Source of the DNA: Streptomyces sp. NBC_00193
GTDB taxonomy: Bacteria > Actinomycetota > Actinomycetes > Streptomycetales > Streptomycetaceae
Direction of reading: 5' to 3'
DNA: 64,000 nt
Assembly: GCF_026342735.1 (NCBI RefSeq)
Contig: NZ_JAPEMM010000002.1
Span: forward strand, 868,001-932,000
A model generated the notes under the pieces. That model saw nothing but the letters and a program-made list of their open reading frames with translations, ran no database searches and had not been told where the DNA came from. Made by a program: the position numbers and the translations under genes. Below are positions 35,799-43,385 of the stretch, in pieces. Every line of letters starts with the position of its first letter. Position 1 is the first letter of the stretch.

Positions 35799-35894
35799 CT
35801 ACAGGGGCTGGAGCGCGCTGCCGAGGAGGAAGGAGGCCCCGAAGCAGACCGCGAGCCCGACGGCGAAGAGAGCGAGTTTGAGGGGCGGGTTCAC
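35799..35894 (-). CDS. 31-residue single-span membrane peptide
   Basis: A 32-codon frame starts at GTG 35894, overlapping the copZ stop (GTGA). It encodes NPPLKLALFAVGLAVCFGAS and then FLLGSALQPL, a single hydrophobic helix with one Cys in its middle. It resembles the first helix of longer actinobacterial proteins that follow copZ genes, so it may be a truncated relic or a true small membrane protein that assists the ATPase. Confidence 0.5.
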   Translation of the reverse strand: MNPPLKLALFAVGLAVCFGASFLLGSALQPL

Positions 35895-36115
35895 GCGGCG
35901 GTGCCGACGAACTTGTAGCCGGCGCGCTCGACGGCCGCCTGGACGGCATCCGATCCGAACTCTCCGGTGGAGCTGACCGTGACCCGGCCGGCCTTGTGGT
36001 CGACGGTCACCTCGGTGCCCTCTCCGAGGTCCGTCACGATGGCCGTACGGATGCGCTTGGCGCAGCCGCCGCAGGTCATGCCGTGGACCTCGAAGGCGGT
36101 GGCGTTGCTGCTCAT
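35891..36115 (-). CDS. copZ: CopZ-like copper chaperone
   Basis: The 74-residue protein is a single heavy-metal-associated domain with the metal loop GMTCGGCAKRI at about residue 12. It would carry Cu(I) to the ATPase encoded downstream. Its ATG overlaps the aminotransferase stop (ATGA), tying copper delivery translationally to a biosynthetic enzyme. Confidence 0.9.
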   Translation of the reverse strand: MSSNATAFEVHGMTCGGCAKRIRTAIVTDLGEGTEVTVDHKAGRVTVSSTGEFGSDAVQAAVERAGYKFVGTAA

Positions 36116-37305
36116 GGAATTCTCCGATCGTTGATGGTCTTCAGGTGGGTGCTGATGCGGTGCAGTGCCTGGGAGATGTCCTCGGCGCCGACCGCGTACG
36201 AGAGGCGGACCAGGTCCGGTGCCCCGAAGTCGCGGCCGGGCATGACCGCGACCCCGGCGTGCTCCAGCAGGTCGCGGGCGACGGTGCCGGCATCGTCGTC
36301 CGGGTGCCGGTAGAGGCCCCGTACGTCGACCAGGGCGAAGAACCCGCCCTGCGGTTCCGCCGCCAGACGCAGGGGCGGCAGGGCGGCCAGGCCGTCCCTC
36401 ATGAGGGTCCTGCGGGTGTTCAGTTCGGCCGCTCGGCGGGCCAACTCGACGTCGGTGTCGCCGGTCAGTGTGGCGAGCGCCGCGTACTGCGAGATCGAGG
36501 ACGGGGCGGAGCTGGTGTGACCCTGTACGGCGGTCAGGGCCGCGGCCACCGGCAACGGGGCGGCTGCGAAGCCGATCCGCCACCCCGTCATCGCGTACGT
36601 CTTCGAGAAGCCCCCGACGGTGACCGTGCGCTCGGCGATGTCCGGCCCGAGTGAAGCGACGCTCGTGAAGGTGGCGCCCTCGTGGACGAGGTCCCCGTAG
36701 ATCTCGTCGCTGACGATGACGAGATCGTGCTCCACGGCCACGCGCGCCAGGGCGAGGAGCTCCTGCCGGTCGTACACGACGCCCGTGGGGTTCGAGGGAT
36801 TGTTCAGGAGCATGACCCGGGTGCTCGGGGTGATGTGCGCCCGGAGCAGTTCGGGGGTGAGTTTGAATCCGGTGTCGGCGGTGTCCACCACGACCGGCGT
36901 GGCCCCGGCGAGCCGGATCATGTGCGGGAAGCTCACCCAGTACGGCGCTTGCAGGATCACCTCGTCGCCGGGATCGCACAGGACGGTGAAGAGCTGGGCG
37001 AGGGCCTGCTTGGCGCCGTTGGTGGTGACGATCTGCGCCGCTGCGTAGGAGCATCCCCAGTGGGTCTCCAGCCGCCGGGCGACGGCCTCGCGCAGGGGGC
37101 CGATGCCGGCGACCGGGGTGTACCGGGTCAGCCCCCGGGAGATCGCCTGCCGGCCCCCGTCGCACGCCTGGTCCGGTGTGGGGAAGTCGAGTTCGCCGCC
37201 GGTGAGGTTGACGACGTCGGCGCCGTCCGCCAGCAAGCTCTTGACGTGTGCGTCCAGGGCGGCGGTGCTGGAGGCGGGCAGGGTCCGCGCGCGGGTACTG
37301 AGCAC
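36112..37305 (-). CDS. Class I aminotransferase, possibly arsonopyruvate aminotransferase
   Basis: The 397-residue PLP enzyme is an aspartate-aminotransferase-fold protein: NGAKQAL, NNPSNPTGVVYD, SDEIYGDLV and the PLP lysine in GGFSKTYAMTGWRIGFA. In this context the attractive substrate is 3-arsonopyruvate, giving arsonoalanine, by analogy with phosphonopyruvate transamination in phosphonate pathways. That is inference. The start is GTG 37305 behind GGAGTAG. It has no CC motif. Confidence 0.75.
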   Translation of the reverse strand: MLSTRARTLPASSTAALDAHVKSLLADGADVVNLTGGELDFPTPDQACDGGRQAISRGLTRYTPVAGIGPLREAVARRLETHWGCSYAAAQIVTTNGAKQALAQLFTVLCDPGDEVILQAPYWVSFPHMIRLAGATPVVVDTADTGFKLTPELLRAHITPSTRVMLLNNPSNPTGVVYDRQELLALARVAVEHDLVIVSDEIYGDLVHEGATFTSVASLGPDIAERTVTVGGFSKTYAMTGWRIGFAAAPLPVAAALTAVQGHTSSAPSSISQYAALATLTGDTDVELARRAAELNTRRTLMRDGLAALPPLRLAAEPQGGFFALVDVRGLYRHPDDDAGTVARDLLEHAGVAVMPGRDFGAPDLVRLSYAVGAEDISQALHRISTHLKTINDRRIP

Positions 37306-37310
37306 GGCCC

Positions 37311-37835
37311 CTACTCCGCCTTCACGTTGAACACCGTCGTGGAGGCCTGGCCGGACGCCGGGGTGACGACGACACTGATCCGCCAGTCGCCGGGCATGCC
37401 CAGGACGAGCTTGGACTCGTACCCGTCGCCCTTCGCTCCCGCGGACTGCTTGCCGCCCTTCATCTTCATGTTGGGCATCTCCGAGTTGACCTCGACCTTC
37501 GCCCCCTCCACGGCCTTGCCCGCCGCGTCCTTGACGGTGACGGAGGCTTGGCCCGCCGAGCCGCCGCCCTTGGCCGGGCAGGGGCTGACCGCCAAGGTGA
37601 CCTCCATACCGGCGTCGGTCTTGGTGCTGCGGCAGCTCGCGTCGAGGTCGTGCGGTCCGGTGGCGGCCGGAGCGGCGGGCTTCGAGGGGCCGCATCCGCT
37701 CGTGAGCACGGCGGCCAGGACTGCACCGGTCACGGCTGCAAGGCGCACCACTCCCTTGTGGGTGCGGGGTCCAGCTCGTCGCGCCGCCTTCTCGTGCCAC
37801 GCGGCAGGCTGGGTGGTGGCCGTGCGCCAGGTCAT
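37311..37835 (-). CDS. Lipoprotein with FixH/YtkA-like domain
   Basis: The 174-residue protein has a lipobox (AVLTSGC, Cys about residue 48) after an unusually long basic N terminus. The mature domain is an Ig-like strand fold with VTVKDAAGKAVEGAKVEV, the Met-rich segment SEMPNMKMKGGK and LGMPGDWRISVVV, as in the YtkA/FixH proteins linked to copper transport. The Met cluster could bind Cu(I) on the outer face of the membrane. It belongs to the copper sub-set of the operon. Confidence 0.7.
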   Translation of the reverse strand: MTWRTATTQPAAWHEKAARRAGPRTHKGVVRLAAVTGAVLAAVLTSGCGPSKPAAPAATGPHDLDASCRSTKTDAGMEVTLAVSPCPAKGGGSAGQASVTVKDAAGKAVEGAKVEVNSEMPNMKMKGGKQSAGAKGDGYESKLVLGMPGDWRISVVVTPASGQASTTVFNVKAE

Positions 37836-37866
37836 CGGTTCTCCTTCGGAGGACGGGTGGTGGGGG

Positions 37867-38214
37867 TCAGCCGCAGCAGGACTTCTTCGCCGGCTGCGCC
37901 GCGGCGGGCGCGTCGGTCTTCGCCGCCGTCTCGGTCTTCGCGGCCGCATCGGCCGCCGCGGCCTCGGGCTTGGGGCCGCAGCAGGAGGACTTCTTCGGGG
38001 CCTCGGCCGCGTCGGCCGCGGGCTTCGGGCCGCAGCAGGACGACGCCTTCGGCGCGTGGACGTGGACGGCCGGTGCGGCCTTCTCCGCCTGCTCGGCCTT
38101 GTCGGCGGCCGGCTTGGGGCCGCAGCAGGACGATGCCTTCGGGGCCTCGACGGGCGCGGCCGGCGTCTGCTGGGCGGCGTCCCAGAACATGCTTCCGAGG
38201 TTCGTGTCAGACAT
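37867..38214 (-). CDS. Repeat peptide with four Cys-Cys pairs
   Basis: The 115-residue protein is Ala/Lys/Pro/Glu-rich and probably disordered. It holds three copies of SSCCGPKP (Cys 30-31, 60-61, 78-79) and ends in KKSCCG (Cys 113-114). Cys occurs only as these four pairs. HVH (51-53) adds two His between repeats 1 and 2. Its ATG overlaps the end of the ABC transporter gene by 8 bases, so it is co-translated with the exporter. It could be an arsenic or copper carrier, or a multi-core precursor modified at each CC. It fits no family known to me. Confidence 0.8.
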   Translation of the reverse strand: MSDTNLGSMFWDAAQQTPAAPVEAPKASSCCGPKPAADKAEQAEKAAPAVHVHAPKASSCCGPKPAADAAEAPKKSSCCGPKPEAAAADAAAKTETAAKTDAPAAAQPAKKSCCG

Positions 38215-40129
38215 GGTTGACGTCCTTTCCAGTGGTGTTCTTGTGGGTGCGGCCCTCCTGGGCCTGGCACAGTTCGGTGAGTCGGCCGCCCGCGGTGAGC
38301 AGCTCGACGGGGCGCCCGGATTCGACGATGCGTCCGTCCTCCAGGACGAAGACCTGGTCGAGGTCCTCGACGAGGGTCAGCCAGTGGGCGACGACGATCG
38401 CCGTACGGCCTTCGAGGAGGCGGCGGATCGCGGCGAAGACGATGCGCTGCCGGTCGGGGTCGACGCTGGAGATGGCCTCGTCCAGGACGATGACGCGGGG
38501 GTCCGCGAGCATGGCCCGGGCCAGGGCGATGATCTGCCGTTCGCCCACCGAGAGGCGCGAGCCGCGTTCGCCGACCCGGGTCTGGAACCCGTTGCGCAGG
38601 TCGGAGATGACCTCGTACGCCCCTACCGCCCGGGCCGCCTCCACGACCTGCTCCTCGGTGGCCTCGGGCCGGCCGAAGAGGATGTTCTCGGCGACGGTGC
38701 CGTCGAAGAGCTGGGCCTCCTGCGTGACCAGGAGCACCTGGGAACGGACGGAGGAGCTGCTCATGTCGGTGAGGTCGTGTCCGTCGATGCGGACGGTGCC
38801 GCTCGTCGGTGTGTAGAGCCGGACCAGCAGCTGCATCAGGGTGCTCTTGCCGGCGCCGCTCGTGCCCACGATCCCGATGTGCTGGCCGGGCTCGGCGCGC
38901 AGGGTGATCCCGTGGAGGACCTCGGGTCCGTCGGCGCCGTAGGCGAAGGTGACGTCCTCGATGGCGACGGCTCCCTCGACCGGCGGCAGGGTGCCGGAGC
39001 CGCCCTGCTCTTCCTCCAGGTCGAGCACGTCGAGGATGCGGGCCGCGGAGGCGGCCATGTCGGACGACTGGCCGATCATGCCGGCGAGGTCCCGTACGGG
39101 GTTGAGCATGCGCTTGACGAAGAGCGCGAAGGCCGCGAGGGTACCGGCGGCCAGGGCCGTGCCCGAGGCCATGCCCATGGACGCCATCATGGTGTCGGTG
39201 CCCAGGAGCATCCACGTCATCGGCATCATGCCGGAGGCCATGTCGAAGAAGAATCCGGAACCAAGCTGGTGTCCGTTGATGATCTGCAGGCCGCCGAAGA
39301 AGATCAGCAGGGCCAGGGCGAGGAACACGCTGAAGCCCAGGTGCGACGTGAGCCAGAGCCGCTTGCGGGAGAGCCGGTTGTGGACCGTGCTGTACTCCTC
39401 GGAGCGCCCGCGCAGATCGGCGAGGACCGCCTCTTCCTGGCCGAAGGAGCGGATGTCCTCCAGGCCGTCGATCCGCTGGTTCATGTAGCCGACCATCTGG
39501 TCCCAGCCCTCGCGCTGTGCGTGGGTGTCGGGTCGCAGGCGCACGGTCCACTTGACCGAGATCCACGTCATCAGGGGGATGATGACGAGGGTGGGCAGGG
39601 CCACGGCGGGGCTGAGGGCCAGCAGGAAGACGGCGAAGGCGATGAACCAGATGACGCTGTTGGTGACTTCCATCAGGGTCTTCGTCAGGAAGCCCCTGAA
39701 CCGGTTGGCCTCGAAGAGGACCCTGGTGACCCACTCGCCGCTGGCCTGGGACACGTGCCGCGAGAGCTGCACGTTGTGCAGGCGGGCCACGAGGTCGTTG
39801 CGGATCGTCACCGTCAGGCGCTCGTTGACCCGGATCATCGCCGAGTTGTAGGTGATGCGGATGACGTTCTCGACGACCGTCAGCAGGACGAGGTTGAGCG
39901 CCGTCGACCGGACGGCTTCCATGTCGCCGATGACGATGTGCCCGATGCCGGCCATCACCGTGTACATGACCGCGATGGTGGCGATGGTGTTCACGACGGC
40001 CATGGCCGTGGCGACACTGAGCCAGAACCAGTGGGGTTTCAGGTAGGGAAGGAACCGCCGGACGGCTCGCAGGAGCGTCCGCCAGGTCTCCTTGCCGTCC
40101 AGGACTTCCGCGGGCGCGGTGGTGGTCAT
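38207..40129 (-). CDS. ABC exporter half (second subunit)
   Basis: The 640-residue protein has an exporter-type membrane domain (six helices, about residues 30-330) and an ATPase with Walker A (GTSGAGKST), signature LSVGERQ, Walker B (VIVLDEAISSVD) and H-loop (IVVAHWLTL). The signature differs from LSGGQ, and the D-loop region is degenerate, as in heterodimeric exporters. The 4-base overlap with the preceding half-transporter gene indicates a heterodimer. The cargo is probably the cluster's product or a Cys peptide. Confidence 0.85.
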   Translation of the reverse strand: MTTTAPAEVLDGKETWRTLLRAVRRFLPYLKPHWFWLSVATAMAVVNTIATIAVMYTVMAGIGHIVIGDMEAVRSTALNLVLLTVVENVIRITYNSAMIRVNERLTVTIRNDLVARLHNVQLSRHVSQASGEWVTRVLFEANRFRGFLTKTLMEVTNSVIWFIAFAVFLLALSPAVALPTLVIIPLMTWISVKWTVRLRPDTHAQREGWDQMVGYMNQRIDGLEDIRSFGQEEAVLADLRGRSEEYSTVHNRLSRKRLWLTSHLGFSVFLALALLIFFGGLQIINGHQLGSGFFFDMASGMMPMTWMLLGTDTMMASMGMASGTALAAGTLAAFALFVKRMLNPVRDLAGMIGQSSDMAASAARILDVLDLEEEQGGSGTLPPVEGAVAIEDVTFAYGADGPEVLHGITLRAEPGQHIGIVGTSGAGKSTLMQLLVRLYTPTSGTVRIDGHDLTDMSSSSVRSQVLLVTQEAQLFDGTVAENILFGRPEATEEQVVEAARAVGAYEVISDLRNGFQTRVGERGSRLSVGERQIIALARAMLADPRVIVLDEAISSVDPDRQRIVFAAIRRLLEGRTAIVVAHWLTLVEDLDQVFVLEDGRIVESGRPVELLTAGGRLTELCQAQEGRTHKNTTGKDVNHV

Positions 40130-41817
40130 GATTCCTTTCCTCCCTCGAGGGTGGTCGCGCCGGCGAGCGTGGCCGTGGCGTCCACCGATGACTCCCGGGA
40201 GGCGAGGCTGACGGTGCGGTCGACGTAGCTGCTGACCGCGGCCTGCTGCGAGGCGATGATCAGGGTGCGGCCCCGGCGGACTCGCAGGACGGTCTCCAGG
40301 AGTTCGGCCTCGGTCTCGGCGTCCAGGTTCGCCGTGGGGTTGTCGAGCAGCAGGATCTCGGGGTCCACGAGCAGGACGCGGGCGAGGCCGATGCGCTGGC
40401 GCTCCCCCGCCGACAGGTCGAGGGTGCTCGCTCCGAAGCGGCGGTCGAGCGGTATGTGGGAGAGTCCGGCGGCCTCGACGGCGTCGGCCGTCTCCGCGCG
40501 GGTGGCCTCGGGGCGGGCGAAGCGGACGTTGTCCTCGAGGGTTCCCTCGAAGATCCACTGTCGCTGCGGCAGGCAGACGATGCGCCGGCGCAGGGCGCTC
40601 GGTGCGTACGAGCGGGCGTCTGCGCCGTCGTACGTGACGGTGCCGGAGTCCGGGTCGCGCAGGCGGGCCAGTACGTGCAGGAGGGTGGACTTGCCGCTGC
40701 CGGTGGGACCGGTCAGGGCGACGGTCTCGCCCGCCTTCACGTGGAAGTCGACCTTGTCCAGGATCCGTCGGCCGGCGATGTCCACCTCGATGCCGGTGGC
40801 GTGGAGCGCGCCCAGCGTCGGGATCTCCTCGCTGCCCTCACGGGTGCTGAGGACGGAGGGGGCGTCGATGATGCGCAGCAGACGCTGCGCGGTCACCACG
40901 CTGCGGAACGCCCCGTTGGTGTGCATGGCGAGCATGTGGATGCTCATCTGGAACATCATGACCAGCGCGACGACGGCGACGAGGTCACCCACGGTGCTGG
41001 TGCCGGCAAGGACCGCGTTGCCTCCGGCCCACAGGGCGATCGGGGTCGGGAGACCGCCGATGACGTTGAGGGCGGCTTCCCAGCGGCTGTACGTGCGCTT
41101 CATCTGGCCGTCGCGGGCCGAGTGCGCCTCGTTGACCTTGTTCAGGCGGTCCGACGCGTCCGTCTCGCGGCCGTACGACTTGACCACGTTGATGTTGGCG
41201 AGGGACTCGCCGACGCCGGCGAGCAGCTTGGTGAACTGGCCCTTGAGTTCGATGAAGGCCCGCTGCAGGCGCAGTTGGACCGTGAAGTTCCCGATGGCCA
41301 CGAAGACCAGGGGGATGAGGGCCAGCAGGGTCGTCCGGGCGTCGATGATCAGCGCCGTGATCAGCATGGCGAGCGTGACCAGCACCTGGTTGAGCAGCTC
41401 CAGGAGACCGCCGTTGGTCAGTCCGCGGACGGCGACCGCGTCGGAGATGAGCCGGGTGAGCGCCCGGCCGCCGGAGGCTTCCGCCACGTCGGCGGGGCCC
41501 AGGTGCACGAGCTTGCGGAAGAGGTCCTCCCGCAGGTCGTTGACTGCCTTGCTGGCTACCGAGAACCGCATGCGCTTGCCGTAGTGCAGCAGGGCCGTGG
41601 TGACCACACCGGCGGCGAGTACGCCCAGCGATGTGGTGAGCAGGCTGCCGGACTCTCCGCCCAGGACTCCGATGTCGATGGCGGACCGCATCAGGAGCGG
41701 CACGGCTATGTTGCCGAGGAGGCCGAGGAACATGACCACCGTGGCGGTGATGATCTCGCGGCGGTAGCGCAGCGGGTAGCCATAGATGAAGCGCAGGGCA
41801 CGAAGCGATTCGTTCAA
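40126..41817 (-). CDS. ABC exporter half (first subunit)
   Basis: The 563-residue half-transporter has six membrane helices and an ATPase with Walker A (GPTGSGKST), signature LSAGERQRIGLARVL, Walker B (ILLLDNPTANLD) and a Q in place of the H-loop His (IIASQQAAV). Both the catalytic Glu (DN instead of DE) and the switch His are replaced, so this site is probably degenerate, as in many heterodimeric exporters. A TTG start at 41817 follows GAGGGGGG. A hairpin separates it from the 34-residue Cys peptide gene upstream. Confidence 0.85.
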   Translation of the reverse strand: MNESLRALRFIYGYPLRYRREIITATVVMFLGLLGNIAVPLLMRSAIDIGVLGGESGSLLTTSLGVLAAGVVTTALLHYGKRMRFSVASKAVNDLREDLFRKLVHLGPADVAEASGGRALTRLISDAVAVRGLTNGGLLELLNQVLVTLAMLITALIIDARTTLLALIPLVFVAIGNFTVQLRLQRAFIELKGQFTKLLAGVGESLANINVVKSYGRETDASDRLNKVNEAHSARDGQMKRTYSRWEAALNVIGGLPTPIALWAGGNAVLAGTSTVGDLVAVVALVMMFQMSIHMLAMHTNGAFRSVVTAQRLLRIIDAPSVLSTREGSEEIPTLGALHATGIEVDIAGRRILDKVDFHVKAGETVALTGPTGSGKSTLLHVLARLRDPDSGTVTYDGADARSYAPSALRRRIVCLPQRQWIFEGTLEDNVRFARPEATRAETADAVEAAGLSHIPLDRRFGASTLDLSAGERQRIGLARVLLVDPEILLLDNPTANLDAETEAELLETVLRVRRGRTLIIASQQAAVSSYVDRTVSLASRESSVDATATLAGATTLEGGKES

Positions 41818-41857
41818 CGTCGACCCCCCTCTGGGTGTCGTGGGTTGATGGTGGGAG

Positions 41858-41886
41858 CGGGCCGCACTCCGACGGAGCGCGGCCCG
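41858..41886 (-). terminator. Attenuating hairpin behind the Cys peptide gene
   Basis: CGGGCCGC pairs with GCGGCCCG, and after one mismatch CTCC pairs with GGAG. The hairpin lies between the 34-residue peptide gene and the exporter genes of the same operon. A partial terminator here would give more peptide than transporter message, a common arrangement for precursor-peptide operons. Confidence 0.65.
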
Positions 41887-41916
41887 CCGTGTGCCCCTGA
41901 GGGGCTACTCGGAGGG

Positions 41917-42021
41917 CTAGTCGCAGCAAGCGCAGGCGCAGCCGCACTCCTGGCCGTCCTCGGCGACGTCCTCGACACCGCTGCTCTCGCAGCAGCCGGA
42001 TCCGATCATGTCCTCAGCCAT
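41917..42021 (-). CDS. 34-residue Cys-rich peptide
   Basis: A 35-codon frame is preceded by a near-ideal GGAGAGGAGG site. The peptide has seven Cys of 34 residues: a CC pair at 10-11 (GSGCCESSG) and a C-terminal ECGCACACCD block (Cys 26, 28, 30, 32, 33). The middle is acidic (VEDVAEDGQ). It has no Lys, Arg or aromatic residues. It heads the exporter operon under a perfect operator palindrome. It could be a small metallothionein-like As/Cu binder or a ribosomal precursor peptide with a Cys-rich core. Confidence 0.78.
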   Translation of the reverse strand: MAEDMIGSGCCESSGVEDVAEDGQECGCACACCD

Positions 42022-42044
42022 GGGTTCCTCCTCTCCACGCTTGT

Positions 42045-42074
42045 TGATTCGATACTTTCAAAAGTATCGAATCA
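42045..42074. promoter_or_regulatory. Palindromic operator before the Cys peptide operon
   Basis: Perfect 14-base arms TGATTCGATACTTT and AAAGTATCGAATCA surround a 2-base centre. The site ends 24 bases from the peptide start, the same distance as the related site in front of the 59-residue peptide. An ArsR-type dimer is the likely binder. A second small dyad, GTTGAC-C-GTCAAC, lies at 42084-42096. Confidence 0.8.
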
Positions 42075-42126
42075 CGTGATCTGGTTGACCGTCAACAGGT
42101 GTTGCAGAAGCCCCAGTTGTCAGTTG

Positions 42127-43374
42127 TCAGCAGCAGCTGGTGTGCGCACGATCCACGGCGGCGGCAGCCGCCGTGTCGTCGACCAGCCGGACCGCGAGCT
42201 GCTCCATGACCTTGGCGTAGTCGCGCTCCAGCTGCTCTGCGCTCTCGCCGGCCAGCACGATGCGCCCGAAGGCTCCGCCCCGCGGATGCTCCACGGGCAG
42301 GACCGCGTCACCCGGTGCGACGTCGAACTCGACGAACGGCGGCGATACGGACTCCAGGCCGGTCAGCGAACCGACGGCCTGCGCGTTGTAGTCGATGCGC
42401 CCGCCCACGTCGAAGACGATGCTGCGGTACAGCCCGAATCCGAACTTGGCGGCCCGGGGCTCCGCATGGCGTCCGAGAGCGGCCTCGGTGGCGATGAGGC
42501 TGGGCTCGTAGCCGGTGGTGGACCGGATCATCTCGACGGCCTGCCCGCCGGGAACCCTGGGGTTGATCTCGCCGGCACGCCAGCCGTCGGAGGTGAGGGT
42601 GAACTGGAGGGCCGCGACCCAGTCGTCCAGTCCGACGGCCGCCAGGACGCGGTCCGCGAGCTCGTCGAGCTCCGCCCGTCGCACCTCGTCGAGCCGGCTG
42701 GGGAAGTACCCGCCGACCTTCACGAAGGTCGGCGGTGGCCCGACCTCGCCCTCGACGACCCAGACGACCTGGGTCCGCCCCCCGATCCGGGCGGCGAACA
42801 CTCCGAACTCGGGTCCCGTCACGTACTCCTCGATGAGGGCCGAGTCCCGTCCGGCGGCCAGGATGTCGCCCACCGCCCCCTCCACCTCGCCCCGGGTCTC
42901 GCAGTACTTGAGGCCGGCGGCGCTGGAGGCGTCGCGCGGCTTCACCACGACGGGAAGCCCGAGTTCCTGGGCGGCCTCGCCGCCTTCCAGGATTCCGCCG
43001 ACCACCCGGTTACGGGGCACGGGGACATCGGCGGCCGCAAGGAGCCGATGGGTCTCGGCCTTGTCGATGCAGGCGCGGGCGGCCTGCTCGGTGATGCCGT
43101 GTTCGAGCTTCAACTCGGCGCGCAGACGCCCTGCGAGGGGCACGAGGCGTTCGACTCCGGTGACGACGGCGTCGATGGGCTGGTCCGCGTGAGCCGCGGC
43201 CACCAGGGCCGTCACCTCGTCCCAGTCACCGAAGTCGACCTCCAGCGGGTAGTCGGCGAGCATCACCTGCTCGATCGACATGTTCTCTTCGGCGAACACG
43301 ACGTCGTAGTCGGTCTGTTCCTTCAGCTGCTGTACGGTGCGCTGTCCACTGAGGACGAGGACGCGAGGGGGCAC
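42127..43374 (-). CDS. ATP-grasp ligase with CC tail (ligase 1)
   Basis: The 415-residue protein is an ATP-grasp carboxylate-amine ligase of the amino-acid-ligase type. It has VVVKPRDASSAAGLK (ATP lysine and glycine loop), LIEEYVTGPEF and the Mg2+ motif AGEINPRVPGG (Glu and Asn kept). The C-terminal extension resembles the LAL_C2 domain. It ends RAHTSCC with the two Cys as the last residues. It is the fourth gene of the ligase block and likely forms an amide bond in the product. The GTG start at 43374 gives the normal N terminus. Confidence 0.8.
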   Translation of the reverse strand: MPPRVLVLSGQRTVQQLKEQTDYDVVFAEENMSIEQVMLADYPLEVDFGDWDEVTALVAAAHADQPIDAVVTGVERLVPLAGRLRAELKLEHGITEQAARACIDKAETHRLLAAADVPVPRNRVVGGILEGGEAAQELGLPVVVKPRDASSAAGLKYCETRGEVEGAVGDILAAGRDSALIEEYVTGPEFGVFAARIGGRTQVVWVVEGEVGPPPTFVKVGGYFPSRLDEVRRAELDELADRVLAAVGLDDWVAALQFTLTSDGWRAGEINPRVPGGQAVEMIRSTTGYEPSLIATEAALGRHAEPRAAKFGFGLYRSIVFDVGGRIDYNAQAVGSLTGLESVSPPFVEFDVAPGDAVLPVEHPRGGAFGRIVLAGESAEQLERDYAKVMEQLAVRLVDDTAAAAAVDRAHTSCC

Positions 43375-43385
43375 GGAACCATCAC

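Noticed and set aside
41917..42021. Known lanthipeptide or thiopeptide precursor
   Set aside because: No lanthionine synthetase, YcaO, radical SAM or cyclodehydratase gene is present in the window, so those classes are not supported.
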